Origin: Gemmatimonadota bacterium
Lineage (GTDB): Bacteria; Gemmatimonadota; Gemmatimonadetes; Longimicrobiales; Gaopeijiaceae
Reading direction: 5' to 3'
Assembly: GCA_027623325.1 (NCBI GenBank)
Contig: JAQBXY010000001.1
Location: 131,511-195,510, forward strand
DNA: 64,000 bases
Shown one piece after another: positions 25,093 to 32,473 of this stretch. The translations under genes and the position numbers were made by a program. The stretch's first letter is position 1. Each line of letters opens with the position of its first letter. Under the pieces are notes generated by a model. It had not been told where the DNA came from. It ran no database searches and saw nothing but the letters and a program-made list of their open reading frames with translations.

Positions 25093-25743
25093 ATGCTAAA
25101 CGGAGCCGAACAGGGGTGGGTCGAGGTCATATCGGGGGTGATGTTCAGCGGAAAGTCTGAGGAGCTCCTCCGACGCGTACGTCGAGCGATGATCGCCCGA
25201 AAACGCATACAGGTCTTCAAGTCGCACCTCGACAGTCGCTACGCAGGGGTCTTCCGTCTGAGTTCACACGACGGCTCGGAGGTCGATGCCGAACCGGTCT
25301 CGTCGGCCAGCCAAATTCGGGATCTCGTGAATCCGGAAACAGACGTGGTCGGGATCGACGAAGTCCAGTTCCTCGATGATCGCATCGTTTCCGTCGTTCA
25401 GTGGCTGGCCGATCGTCGTGTGCGTGTCATCGTGGCGGGAACCGACCTCGACTTTCGAGGCGAACCCTTCGGCTCGATGGGGAACCTCATGGCGATCGCG
25501 GAAATCGTGGATAAGCTGCATGCGATCTGCGTGAAATGCGGACGCCCTGCCACCCGCAATCAGAGACTCATCGGCGGCCGTCCGGCGCCAGCCGAGGGTC
25601 CCATCATCACGATCGGTGGAGCCGACCGTTATGAAGCCCGTTGCCGGCGATGCCATGAGGTGCCGAGACCCAGTCGCCACCAAACGGAGCTGAATATCGC
25701 GACCGAGGCAGACGCCTGGGCGAGTCGCACCCGGTACTGGTAG
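25093..25743 (+). CDS. tdk: Thymidine kinase
   Basis: A 216-residue type II thymidine kinase that phosphorylates thymidine with ATP. The P-loop is VISGVMFSGKSEELLRR (GxMFSGKS). The catalytic segment VGIDEVQFLDD (DE-x-QF) is present, followed by VAGTDLDFRGEPFG, the lasso loop. The zinc-binding cysteines are in ICVKCGRPA and CRRCHE. It ends beyond the usual C terminus by only a few residues. No strong ribosome binding site is visible at ATG 25093; ATG 25048 is an alternative start. It is divergent from the PafA-like gene. Confidence 0.92.
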   Translation: MLNGAEQGWVEVISGVMFSGKSEELLRRVRRAMIARKRIQVFKSHLDSRYAGVFRLSSHDGSEVDAEPVSSASQIRDLVNPETDVVGIDEVQFLDDRIVSVVQWLADRRVRVIVAGTDLDFRGEPFGSMGNLMAIAEIVDKLHAICVKCGRPATRNQRLIGGRPAPAEGPIITIGGADRYEARCRRCHEVPRPSRHQTELNIATEADAWASRTRYW

Positions 25744-25835
25744 CCTGGTCGAACAGCCGGTGGTCCCATCGGACCATCCCCGAGGCCCGCCAACCGGCGC
25801 AGTTTTCCGGCAACGCTCCCCGACATGGGTATCCC

Positions 25836-26429
25836 GTGGATCCGCTGCTACCAGGCTTGTCTTCAAACCCCGCCGTCCTGATGGACGAACGCGGTCGGCC
25901 CGATTTTCGCGATGTCTTCGGTGCGCTCGCTCGCCGATCGACGGACGTCGCAACCGCAGTGACGCGAGTGAGGTTGAGCACGCTCGACCTCGACGCGGCG
26001 GAAGTGGAGCGCGTGGAGAGCTTTCGCGTTCTCGTCACCGAGCTCAATGCGCTGACGCTCGACGCCGAGGCTCGGCTGATTCAAGCGGATCCGCGGAGGG
26101 CGCCGCGGGTCGAGCTCCTTCGCGGGATGCTCGAGTCGGGGCGCCTGGAGGTACGTTCGGCGCCTCTGGGAGGTTGGTCCCCTGACTTCACCGTCTTCTC
26201 CGGAACCCTCGGACCAGACGCCGTCCTTCTGGGCTTCCATTGGTTCGAACGCCCCTACCCACACCGGGGCCCCGCTCTGACAGGCCTACATTTCGGGGAT
26301 TCCGCCCGACTGGCGGCTCGCCGACACCGAGAGCTCTGGGAGCGGGCTCATGACGTGGGTCCCGCGGTCTGGAGCATCCTGTCGAAGGCGGAGCGCGGCG
26401 CCCGACTCTCCCGGCCGTCTACTGGTTGA
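25836..26429 (+). CDS. Hypothetical protein, no recognised family
   Basis: A 197-residue soluble protein. The N-terminal half is helical (DVFGALARRSTDVATAVTRVR, then LDAAEVERVESFRVLV). The C-terminal half has LLGFHWFERPYPHRGPALTGLHF, followed by a helix with AARRHRELWERAHDV. That end resembles the tail of phospholipase-D-like or TrmB-type regulators, where such a His/Arg pattern binds phosphate, but the match is weak. GTG 25836 is the longest start; ATG 25881 (MDERGRPDF) is also possible. It ends about 60 bp before the tRNA gene. Confidence 0.6.
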   Translation: MDPLLPGLSSNPAVLMDERGRPDFRDVFGALARRSTDVATAVTRVRLSTLDLDAAEVERVESFRVLVTELNALTLDAEARLIQADPRRAPRVELLRGMLESGRLEVRSAPLGGWSPDFTVFSGTLGPDAVLLGFHWFERPYPHRGPALTGLHFGDSARLAARRHRELWERAHDVGPAVWSILSKAERGARLSRPSTG

Positions 26430-26487
26430 CACCCCCCGACGACCAGAGCTTATTTATGCCCGCCGTGTGCCGGCCGCGCGGCGAAGA

Positions 26488-26560
26488 TCCGGCGTAGCTC
26501 AGTTGGTAGAGCAGCTGACTGTTAATCAGCGGGTCACAGGTTCGAGTCCTGTCGCCGGAG
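26488..26560 (+). tRNA. tRNA-Asn (anticodon GTT)
   Basis: A complete 73-nt cloverleaf without CCA: acceptor TCCGGCG/CGCCGGA with discriminator G; D arm GCTC/GAGC; anticodon stem GCTGA/TCAGC with loop CTGTTAA, giving anticodon GTT (Asn); T arm ACAGG/CCTGT around TTCGAGT. All stems are fully paired. A strong terminator hairpin begins 13 bp downstream. Confidence 0.97.
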
Positions 26561-26572
26561 TGATGTTGCACG

Positions 26573-26622
26573 AAACCGGCCCCAGCGCCCTCTGGTGAAG
26601 AGGGCTCCCGGGGCCGGTTTTG
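26573..26622. terminator. Strong GC-rich terminator, likely bidirectional
   Basis: AAACCGGCCCC (26573-26583) pairs perfectly with GGGGCCGGTTT (26610-26620), and an inner stem AGCGCCCTCT/AGAGGGCT extends it. The plus strand ends in TTTTGT, terminating the tRNA transcript. On the minus strand the hairpin ends TTTCG, so it can also terminate the secreted-protein gene that ends at 26643. Confidence 0.85.
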
Positions 26623-26642
26623 TCACATCGGGGAGAGAGTGC

Positions 26643-27026
26643 CTAGCTGTCGGCTCTCTTGGCCGTAAAGGGCATGGACTGCCCCATCTCTGCCACATAC
26701 GTCTCTCCCGACATCTCGTCGCCGTCTACGTCAGCCTCCATCTCAACGGTGAACCACTGGCCTTCCATGCCGACGTGGAGGAGGAAGGAGAGCACCCCGT
26801 CTTCGAAAAGGCCGTCCGTAATCTCGGACTCTTCGACGATCACGAGGTCAGCGGTCCCCGTGACTTCCGTACCGTCCTGCTCAAAGATGAACGTTGATTC
26901 CATGGTGCCTTGAGGCGTTTCCATGGTGAAGATCCACTTGCCGGCGACGCTCTGGCCGGCTGCCGGTAGTGCGATGAACGCGAGGGCTACAAACGCAAGG
27001 AGGAGGCCCTTGAATTTTCGTGACAT
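26643..27026 (-). CDS. Small secreted beta-barrel-like protein
   Basis: A 127-residue exported protein. The signal peptide (LLLAFVALAFIALPAAGQ) is cleaved near residue 25. The mature part has alternating beta strands and two GKWIFTMETPQGTMEST / DGTEVTGTAD type turns, a lipocalin-like pattern common in small Gemmatimonadota and Acidobacteria secreted proteins. It is rich in acidic residues (EMEADVDGDEM). Function unknown. A ribosome binding site (AGAGGTTTCC) lies just before ATG 27026. The downstream hairpin at 26573-26622 would end the transcript. Confidence 0.65.
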   Translation of the reverse strand: MSRKFKGLLLAFVALAFIALPAAGQSVAGKWIFTMETPQGTMESTFIFEQDGTEVTGTADLVIVEESEITDGLFEDGVLSFLLHVGMEGQWFTVEMEADVDGDEMSGETYVAEMGQSMPFTAKRADS

Positions 27027-27142
27027 GGAAACCTCTAGGGAGGATGGTGCGGGTGGATCAGGCGTGCGCTGAGGCCACGTTAGCTGAGGAGCGCCCACGC
27101 AACAACGGGCAGGGCCGACGCGCACGTCGGCCGAGGGGCACC

Positions 27143-27874
27143 CTACGACAACCTTCGAGCAATCCAGATCGTTCGATAGATGGCCGTCCCCACCGTGCCC
27201 ACGGCCACGATCGCCAGGAGCGCGATCAACACCGTGCCGGCGTCCCAACCTCGCCATGCCGTTACCGCGGGATCGAGAATGCCTCCAAACCCCACGAGCA
27301 ACAGACGTTCGGCGCGCTGCATAACTCCCACCTTGCACACGACGCCCAGGCTCTCCCCCCGGGCCCGAGCGTAGCTCACGAGAAGCGATCCCCCCAACGC
27401 CGTGACAACGAGCACGAGGTGGAACGACGACTCGCGAAATAACACCGCGAGCCCCACGAACGCCCCGACCTCTGCAAACCGGTCCAACGTCGAATCGAGG
27501 AAGGCGCCCATCTGATTGGCCTGGCCGCGGGCCCGTGCCACCCTTCCGTCGAGGATGTCCGCGACGCCACCCATGAGTACGCACCATCCGCCCAGGTTCA
27601 CATGTCCGCTGGCGAAGAGGACACCTCCCGCGATCCCGAAGGCCACACCGAGAAGATTGAAGGCGGTGGGGGATATCCCCATGGCCAACGCCGCTCGTTC
27701 CACGGGCCAGATGAACCAGTAGAACCAACCTCGGACGAACGCGCCGAGGACGAAGGTTCCTCGATCTGTGATCTCGTTGGCATCGTGCCGGGAACGCGCA
27801 ACGCCTCCGTACACGGGCATGGATATCAGCGCGACCGCGAGGATCCCCATCAGAACTGTCATATCCGTTCTCAT
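27143..27874 (-). CDS. CDP-alcohol phosphatidyltransferase
   Basis: A 243-residue integral membrane enzyme. The signature D-x2-D-G-x2-A-R-x8-G-x3-D-x3-D is complete in ADILDGRVARARGQANQMGA followed by FLDSTLDR. Several membrane helices flank it. It swaps the CMP of a CDP-linked lipid (usually CDP-diacylglycerol) for an alcohol, making a phospholipid such as phosphatidylglycerophosphate or phosphatidylinositol-phosphate; the alcohol cannot be told from sequence. ATG 27874 overlaps the stop of the Tam41-like gene by 4 bp. Together with the upstream acyltransferase this makes a compact phospholipid operon. Confidence 0.9.
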   Translation of the reverse strand: MRTDMTVLMGILAVALISMPVYGGVARSRHDANEITDRGTFVLGAFVRGWFYWFIWPVERAALAMGISPTAFNLLGVAFGIAGGVLFASGHVNLGGWCVLMGGVADILDGRVARARGQANQMGAFLDSTLDRFAEVGAFVGLAVLFRESSFHLVLVVTALGGSLLVSYARARGESLGVVCKVGVMQRAERLLLVGFGGILDPAVTAWRGWDAGTVLIALLAIVAVGTVGTAIYRTIWIARRLS

Positions 27875-28848
27875 GAGTCGATCTCCCGTCGGGGTCGACT
27901 GAGAAGCACGTGGATCACGCGAGGCCAGAGGAAGATTAGCGGGATGCTTCTTTCGAGAGGCGTAAGTTCGATGGTCCGCCCAGTATGACGCTCGACTTTC
28001 CGCACCACGTAGGGCAGCCAGTTGGCGAAGGTGATCATGTGCTTGAACCATCGAGTGGTCGTTCGGGCCTTCGATCGCCGAAAATGTCGTGCCCATCGCC
28101 TCCGTTGAGTCGGGGGAACCGGACCACGAAGCGAATAGAGCGGTCCCTGGCGGGTCATTGCTCCCGATTCGACCGCCGCCTCGAGCGCAGGTGCGAGGGC
28201 TACCGCAAAGTGGTCGGCTTGCGCCTCGAAGACTCGACCTGCCCGGTCACGCGACTCCGGACGAATCTCCCCTTGGTAACAAACCTCGAGGAGCCGACGC
28301 CCAAGGCCTTCCGCATCCACAGGCCCCTGGAGATAAGGGGCCATCCATTCCAGGACTCGCCGATGCGCTCCGGACACTTGCTCCTCCAACCAAGCCTCCA
28401 CGGATGCGTCGGCGATCCACACGATGCCGAGTTTCTGCACCATGCGGCCGAGTAGGAAATGATCGGGCGGGTGCGAACCCAGGCCGCGCTCGAAGTCACC
28501 TTCACTAACTACGAGGCACTTGGCGACCCCGTCGCGCCCATCGTTCGGGGCGAATGCCAGAACATTCGGGGCGAGCGTGCGGGACAGCGCCACCAACAGG
28601 CCTAAGGGTCGGTGAAGTTCGCCGGCTGCGCTAAGCGCCGAGAGGAACCGACGATTGTCATTCACGATGACAACGAGGTCGAAGGCGCTATGGGAGTCGG
28701 GATTGGTGGCCAGCAGGCGAGATCCGTACAACAGGATCGCACGGATGCTCCCTCCACCGCCTTCGACGAGACGCTCGGCCAGCGAGCTGGCCCCGGGCCA
28801 CTCCCGAGTCCTGGAAACCGTCAAGCGAGGTCCGTCCCGGCGCGGCAC
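27871..28848 (-). CDS. Tam41-like nucleotidyltransferase, candidate CDP-diacylglycerol synthase
   Basis: A 325-residue soluble or peripheral protein. An N-terminal nucleotidyltransferase core is suggested by AILLYGSRLLA, then SAFDLVVIVND. About 65 residues on come LAPNVLAFAPNDG, KCLVVSEGDFERGL and HFLLGRMVQKLGIVW. This order resembles the mitochondrial CDP-DAG synthase Tam41 (YGSG...DF.F.V, then a KYGV.S region and the GRLQKPV motif). The metal-binding pair is not certain: only one Asp (FDLVV) is obvious. It lies between PlsC (28-bp overlap) and the CDP-alcohol phosphatidyltransferase (4-bp overlap), just where a CDP-DAG synthase is needed. The assignment is an inference from motif and context. 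Confidence 0.6.
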   Translation of the reverse strand: MPRRDGPRLTVSRTREWPGASSLAERLVEGGGGSIRAILLYGSRLLATNPDSHSAFDLVVIVNDNRRFLSALSAAGELHRPLGLLVALSRTLAPNVLAFAPNDGRDGVAKCLVVSEGDFERGLGSHPPDHFLLGRMVQKLGIVWIADASVEAWLEEQVSGAHRRVLEWMAPYLQGPVDAEGLGRRLLEVCYQGEIRPESRDRAGRVFEAQADHFAVALAPALEAAVESGAMTRQGPLYSLRGPVPPTQRRRWARHFRRSKARTTTRWFKHMITFANWLPYVVRKVERHTGRTIELTPLERSIPLIFLWPRVIHVLLSRPRREIDS

Positions 28849-29609
28849 GCCGCGAGGCCGGCGATCATCATCTCACGGGCCTCCTCGATGAACGCCCTCG
28901 GATCGTCTCCAGGGCTTGTCCATTCAAGCGTGCCGACATGAGCGACGCGTCCTTCCACGTGTTCCATACCGTTCAAGAAGTCCTTGAACTTCGCCACCTG
29001 CCAGAAGCCATCGGCCACAAAGACGTAGACGGTCCACCTTCGCTCGGCGAGCAGGCGTCGGATTCCCGCCGATTTGAACCGGCCGATCCTACCGTCCTTC
29101 GTCCGAGTGCCCTCAGGAAAGAGGGCTAAAGGGACGTCCGAGTCACGGCCCGCAGCGCCCAACGAATCGATGCTCTCCCGAAGCTCCTCGGGGTTTGCAG
29201 TGGGATCGACCACCGGGTATTGATAGAGCCTGACCATGTGCGAGATTAGCGGGATGAAGCGACTATAGCGCGCACGAGTGACGATGCGTGGGTAGCCGTC
29301 CGCAACAGTTTGAACGACCAGTGGGATATCAAAAACCGACTGGTGGTTCATGAGGATGAGGACACCGGGTCGCGTGGGCACCACCGGCCGGGGCAAGGGA
29401 ATCGAGGCCCCTCCGATTCGAACGAGGGGTCTGGTGGTGATCCACGCCATGAACTTGATCCACCGGGCGAGCACCGGGATGCGCCGATTGGGTCTAAATC
29501 TCACCCAGGGCGCGATCACGATTCGCTGGACGATATCGCATACGATCAGCGCAATGAATACCGTGATGAGGGCCAGGGATCCTCGGAGCTTCAACGCGTG
29601 CCTCTCCAC
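28821..29609 (-). CDS. 1-acyl-sn-glycerol-3-phosphate acyltransferase (PlsC family)
   Basis: A 262-residue membrane-associated acyltransferase that converts lysophosphatidic acid to phosphatidic acid. Motif I, NHQSVFDIP (H-x4-D), and motif III, LFPEGTRTKDGR, are both intact, with an N-terminal hydrophobic helix (SLALITVFIALIVCDIV) and a likely acyl-binding region between. It is the first gene of a three-gene minus-strand operon with the Tam41-like protein and the CDP-alcohol phosphatidyltransferase. Its product, phosphatidic acid, is the substrate a CDP-DAG synthase would use. The promoter lies in the 89-bp gap shared with the divergent gene at 29699. Confidence 0.9.
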   Translation of the reverse strand: MERHALKLRGSLALITVFIALIVCDIVQRIVIAPWVRFRPNRRIPVLARWIKFMAWITTRPLVRIGGASIPLPRPVVPTRPGVLILMNHQSVFDIPLVVQTVADGYPRIVTRARYSRFIPLISHMVRLYQYPVVDPTANPEELRESIDSLGAAGRDSDVPLALFPEGTRTKDGRIGRFKSAGIRRLLAERRWTVYVFVADGFWQVAKFKDFLNGMEHVEGRVAHVGTLEWTSPGDDPRAFIEEAREMMIAGLAACRAGTDLA

Positions 29610-29698
29610 CGTTCCAAGTTACGACACATCCAATCAATGATAGTACGGGGACGGGAAGGCTAACCCGACCCGCCGACAATCACCACGACAAGTTGACC

Positions 29699-30370
29699 AT
29701 GAGCTCTTCCGACTACACCTACTACGGCTACGATCTCTGCATCGGTGGCTACTTCGAAATGCCGACCTCGGACGCGCGAAAGCTGCTTCCGAGCCATCTC
29801 GAGCCTCTCGAGGTGCAGCACGAGCGGAGCATTCTCGCGATTACCGCCTTCCATTTTTCGGAGAGTATGGTCGGGGAGTACGACGAAGTCGTGCTTGCCG
29901 TGGTCGTGCCACCGATCGTCGAGCCAGGAAAGGCACTCCCGAAGGCCGCGTTCTTCCCGTTCATGGTGGGAACCTCTACTCCGGAATCGCGGGCCCATGC
30001 GATTGAGCGTTGGCGGCTGCCGCACTACATGAAGGACGTCGACATCGACTTCGCGGAGGAGGATGGCCAAGTCACGGTCACGGTTACGGACGCCGGCGCT
30101 CCGGTACTCGAATTGGTCGTTACTGAGTTCGAGCGGAAGGCCGCCGCCAACAACTACACATGCTTCACAGTGGATCCCGAGGCTCGGTACAAGGTCAATA
30201 TTCTCATGGAGGCTAGCCACACCGAGCATGAGGAGGAGTCCGGTTCGCTCACGCTACACGAGCATGCGATGACGGCAGGTCTCACGATTGATGAGGTGAA
30301 CAGCTACCCCTTTCGTGAGGAGTGGTACCAGAAGGGCCTCCAGACCTTCGATCCGATGGAATCGTTCTGA
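29699..30370 (+). CDS. Acetoacetate-decarboxylase-fold protein, function unknown
   Basis: A 223-residue soluble protein. The N-terminal layout (YDLCIGGYFEMPTSDARKLLP, then SILAITAFHF and a hydrophobic strand VVLAVVVPPIV) resembles the cone-shaped fold of acetoacetate decarboxylase-like proteins. No catalytic lysine can be assigned, so the true reaction is unknown. ATG 29699 begins MSSSDYTYYGYDL; a TTG at 29693 is the alternative. Its 3' end overlaps the longest reading of the lipid kinase downstream, so the two are probably coupled. Confidence 0.5.
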   Translation: MSSSDYTYYGYDLCIGGYFEMPTSDARKLLPSHLEPLEVQHERSILAITAFHFSESMVGEYDEVVLAVVVPPIVEPGKALPKAAFFPFMVGTSTPESRAHAIERWRLPHYMKDVDIDFAEEDGQVTVTVTDAGAPVLELVVTEFERKAAANNYTCFTVDPEARYKVNILMEASHTEHEEESGSLTLHEHAMTAGLTIDEVNSYPFREEWYQKGLQTFDPMESF

Positions 30371-31308
30371 CCCCGCGGCATTTCGTCGTATTTAACCCCG
30401 CCTCGGGTCGAGGTCGGGGAGCACGCCGGATCGCGCTCTACACGCGACTACTCCGCCAGGCCATCGAAGACGTCACCTTCGGAGTCACCACCGGACCGGG
30501 TGAGGAGGCGCAGTTGGCCGACCGGGCCATTGCCGAGGGATACGACGTCATCGTAGCGGTCGGCGGCGATGGAACCTGGAGCAATGTGGCCGACCGGATC
30601 GTCGCAAGTGGGCGACGGGAGATCGCGCTAGCCATCCTGCCGAGTGGCACGGGCAACGACTTCGGGCGGAATTTCGGTTTCGACCCCAAGAGCCCGGAGG
30701 AGGTGGTGGGGGTGCTCGCGGACGGACACACACAGTTCGTCGACGTGGGCTTCGTGGAGACGCCCAGCGCGTCGGAGCACACTCCCGAGCGCATGGAGAC
30801 GCGGCACTTCCTCAACCTCATCGGTTTCGGCTTTGACATCGCGGTTATCGACGCAGCGGCCAGCGCGCGATTCTTGAGGGGCGAACTTTTATACAAGGTC
30901 ACCGCACTTCAACAGCTCTTTCGGTTCCCGGGGATCGGGGTCGACCTCGCATCCGGCATGGGAGAGAAGCGGCGCTCACACCAGTTGATGCTGACCGTGT
31001 CGAACGGGCGGTACTTCGGTGGAGGGTTCCCGATTGCGCCGGCGGCCACCGTGGAGGACGGGCAGTTGCACGCATGCATGATTGCCGATGCCTCGCCACT
31101 GACCCGATTGAAGCTTTTTAATCTGGCGGAGCGTGGGCGACACGTATCCTCGGACCGGGTCGAGATCATCAATGACTCGAGCTTTCGCCTGACTTTCGCC
31201 GAACCACCCCGCTTCGAGGTAGATGGTGACGTCCGCCGATCGTCCGACGCCACGATTGATGTCCGAGTCCTTCCCGAGGCTCTGCGCGTGGTGGCCCCGC
31301 GCCCTTGA
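30322..31308 (+). CDS. Diacylglycerol/lipid kinase, DagK/YegS family
   Basis: A lipid kinase of about 312-328 residues. The nucleotide-binding motifs are classical: VFNPASGRG near the start, VAVGGDGTWSNVA (GGDGT), and LPSGTGNDFGRN. The C-terminal beta-sandwich includes NGRYFGGGFPIAP and the final FEVDGD. It would phosphorylate diacylglycerol or a related lipid to phosphatidic acid at the membrane. The start is unclear: GTG 30322 lies inside the previous gene by 49 bp, and a CTG at 30367 overlapping the previous stop (CTGA) is a plausible alternative. Confidence 0.88.
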   Translation: MVPEGPPDLRSDGIVLTPRHFVVFNPASGRGRGARRIALYTRLLRQAIEDVTFGVTTGPGEEAQLADRAIAEGYDVIVAVGGDGTWSNVADRIVASGRREIALAILPSGTGNDFGRNFGFDPKSPEEVVGVLADGHTQFVDVGFVETPSASEHTPERMETRHFLNLIGFGFDIAVIDAAASARFLRGELLYKVTALQQLFRFPGIGVDLASGMGEKRRSHQLMLTVSNGRYFGGGFPIAPAATVEDGQLHACMIADASPLTRLKLFNLAERGRHVSSDRVEIINDSSFRLTFAEPPRFEVDGDVRRSSDATIDVRVLPEALRVVAPRP

Positions 31309-31356
31309 GCGGCCCGAGGGTCCACCGGCCGTAGCTTCTCGTCGGGAAGATAGGTG

Positions 31357-31398
31357 TTGTCGGAGTGACCCTCCGGCACGTACTTTGCGTCGCAAAGT
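31357..31398 (+). promoter_or_regulatory. Promoter with 17-bp perfect palindrome over the -10 region
   Basis: TTGTCG (31357-31362), 18 bp, then TACTTT (31381-31386) forms a plausible promoter. The -10 lies inside ACTTTGCG T CGCAAAGT (31382-31398), a perfect 8-bp inverted repeat around one base. It precedes a three-gene unit ending in uppS that encodes its own winged-helix regulator (32063-32473), the natural candidate to bind it. Confidence 0.5.
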
Positions 31399-31455
31399 GC
31401 GCTACCGGCCTGACGTACGATGGGCCCATCTGTTTTCACCCCGGCATACGAAGCC

Positions 31456-32073
31456 ATGAACCTGCCAGCGAGAGAGCTCTCACCAGGTGGACCGGCGCCC
31501 ATAGCGCTTCATGACCGCGCCATGGACAACCTTCGATACATCCGGGAAACCATGGAGAAGTCAGCGTCGTTCACGCACGTGTCCGGAATCGGTGGCGTCG
31601 GCATGGGCCTCGTCGCGCTTATCGCCTCTGGGGTGGCATCCCAGTCCGAGTCGGCGGCTACGTGGCTCGGTACATGGTTTGCCGCCGCGGTCATCTCAGC
31701 GACCATCGCCATCTACACGATGGCGAGGAAATCCCGGGCGCAGGGCGCTTCCTTGCTCACAGGTCCGGGACGCAAATTCACCTGGAGCGTGATTCCGCCG
31801 CTCGCTGCAGGCGCGGCGTTGACATTGGCGCTCGTCCAGATCGAGTCGTACGACCTCCTGCCGGGAATGTGGCTACTCCTCTACGGGACGAGCGTCGTCA
31901 CAGGCGGCTCGCACTCGGTTCGGCCCATCCCTGTCATGGGCGGGACATTCATGCTCTCCGGTGTGGCGGCTCTGCTGGCACCGTCGGTCTGGGGTGACGC
32001 ATTCATGGCGCTTGGCTTCGGAGGCTTGCACATCGTCTTCGGTATCCTGATTTGGAGAAAACATGGCGGGTAA
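31456..32073 (+). CDS. Predicted multi-pass membrane protein
   Basis: A 205-residue protein. A polar leader (about residues 1-35, with DNLRYIRETMEKSASFTHVSG) is followed by about five or six membrane helices and short loops, ending with RKHGG. I do not recognise a functional family; similar proteins occur next to winged-helix regulators in Gemmatimonadota and Acidobacteria, to the best of my knowledge. ATG 31456 is one of three possible starts (31420 and 31522 also open the frame). Its end overlaps the start of the winged-helix gene by 11 bp, so they are translationally coupled. Confidence 0.6.
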   Translation: MNLPARELSPGGPAPIALHDRAMDNLRYIRETMEKSASFTHVSGIGGVGMGLVALIASGVASQSESAATWLGTWFAAAVISATIAIYTMARKSRAQGASLLTGPGRKFTWSVIPPLAAGAALTLALVQIESYDLLPGMWLLLYGTSVVTGGSHSVRPIPVMGGTFMLSGVAALLAPSVWGDAFMALGFGGLHIVFGILIWRKHGG

Positions 32074-32473
32074 ACAGAGCGCGCTGCGACGCGAAGTGAA
32101 TTCTGAGGCGAAAGCGCGCCCTTCGCTCGACACCGTCACCGGTCGGCTGCCCGAGCCCGACGCACTGGAACTCGATCGCCTGATTCACGAGCGCGTCCGG
32201 CTCGGCATCGTAAGCTCGCTCGCCGTTAATGGGTCTCTCTCGTTCACCGACCTGCGGGACCTGCTGGGAATCACCGACGGAAACTTGAGCGCACACGCTC
32301 GACGCCTAGAGCAAGCCGGATACGTCGTGTGTACAAAGCTGTATGAGGGCCGCACACAAAAGACCGAATACGGACTGACCCCAAGGGGTCGAACCGAGCT
32401 CAACGCGTACCTTGATCACATGGAAGCGATCATCCAGGCGACGCGCCCCGAGGGTGGTCCGTCAACGTCATGA
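32063..32473 (+). CDS. Winged-helix transcriptional regulator (HTH_27 / ArsR-MarR-like)
   Basis: A 136-residue regulator. IVSSLAVNGSLSFTDLRDLL is the start of the DNA-binding domain, ITDGNLSAHARRLEQAGYV is the recognition helix, and TEYGLTPRGRTELNAYLDHM is the wing and dimer helix. There are no obvious metal-binding Cys clusters. It lies between a membrane protein and uppS, with 11-bp and 4-bp overlaps, so all three are one operon. The perfect palindrome in the promoter at 31382-31398 is a good candidate for its binding site. The signal is unknown. Confidence 0.82.
   Translation: MAGKQSALRREVNSEAKARPSLDTVTGRLPEPDALELDRLIHERVRLGIVSSLAVNGSLSFTDLRDLLGITDGNLSAHARRLEQAGYVVCTKLYEGRTQKTEYGLTPRGRTELNAYLDHMEAIIQATRPEGGPSTS

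Noticed and set aside
31169-31448. Minus-strand frame with a protein-like stretch (CDAKYVPEGHSDNTYLPDEK)
   Set aside because: It overlaps the lipid kinase end and the palindrome, has no ribosome binding site, and its tail is Arg-rich shadow. A small gene cannot be excluded but is not supported.
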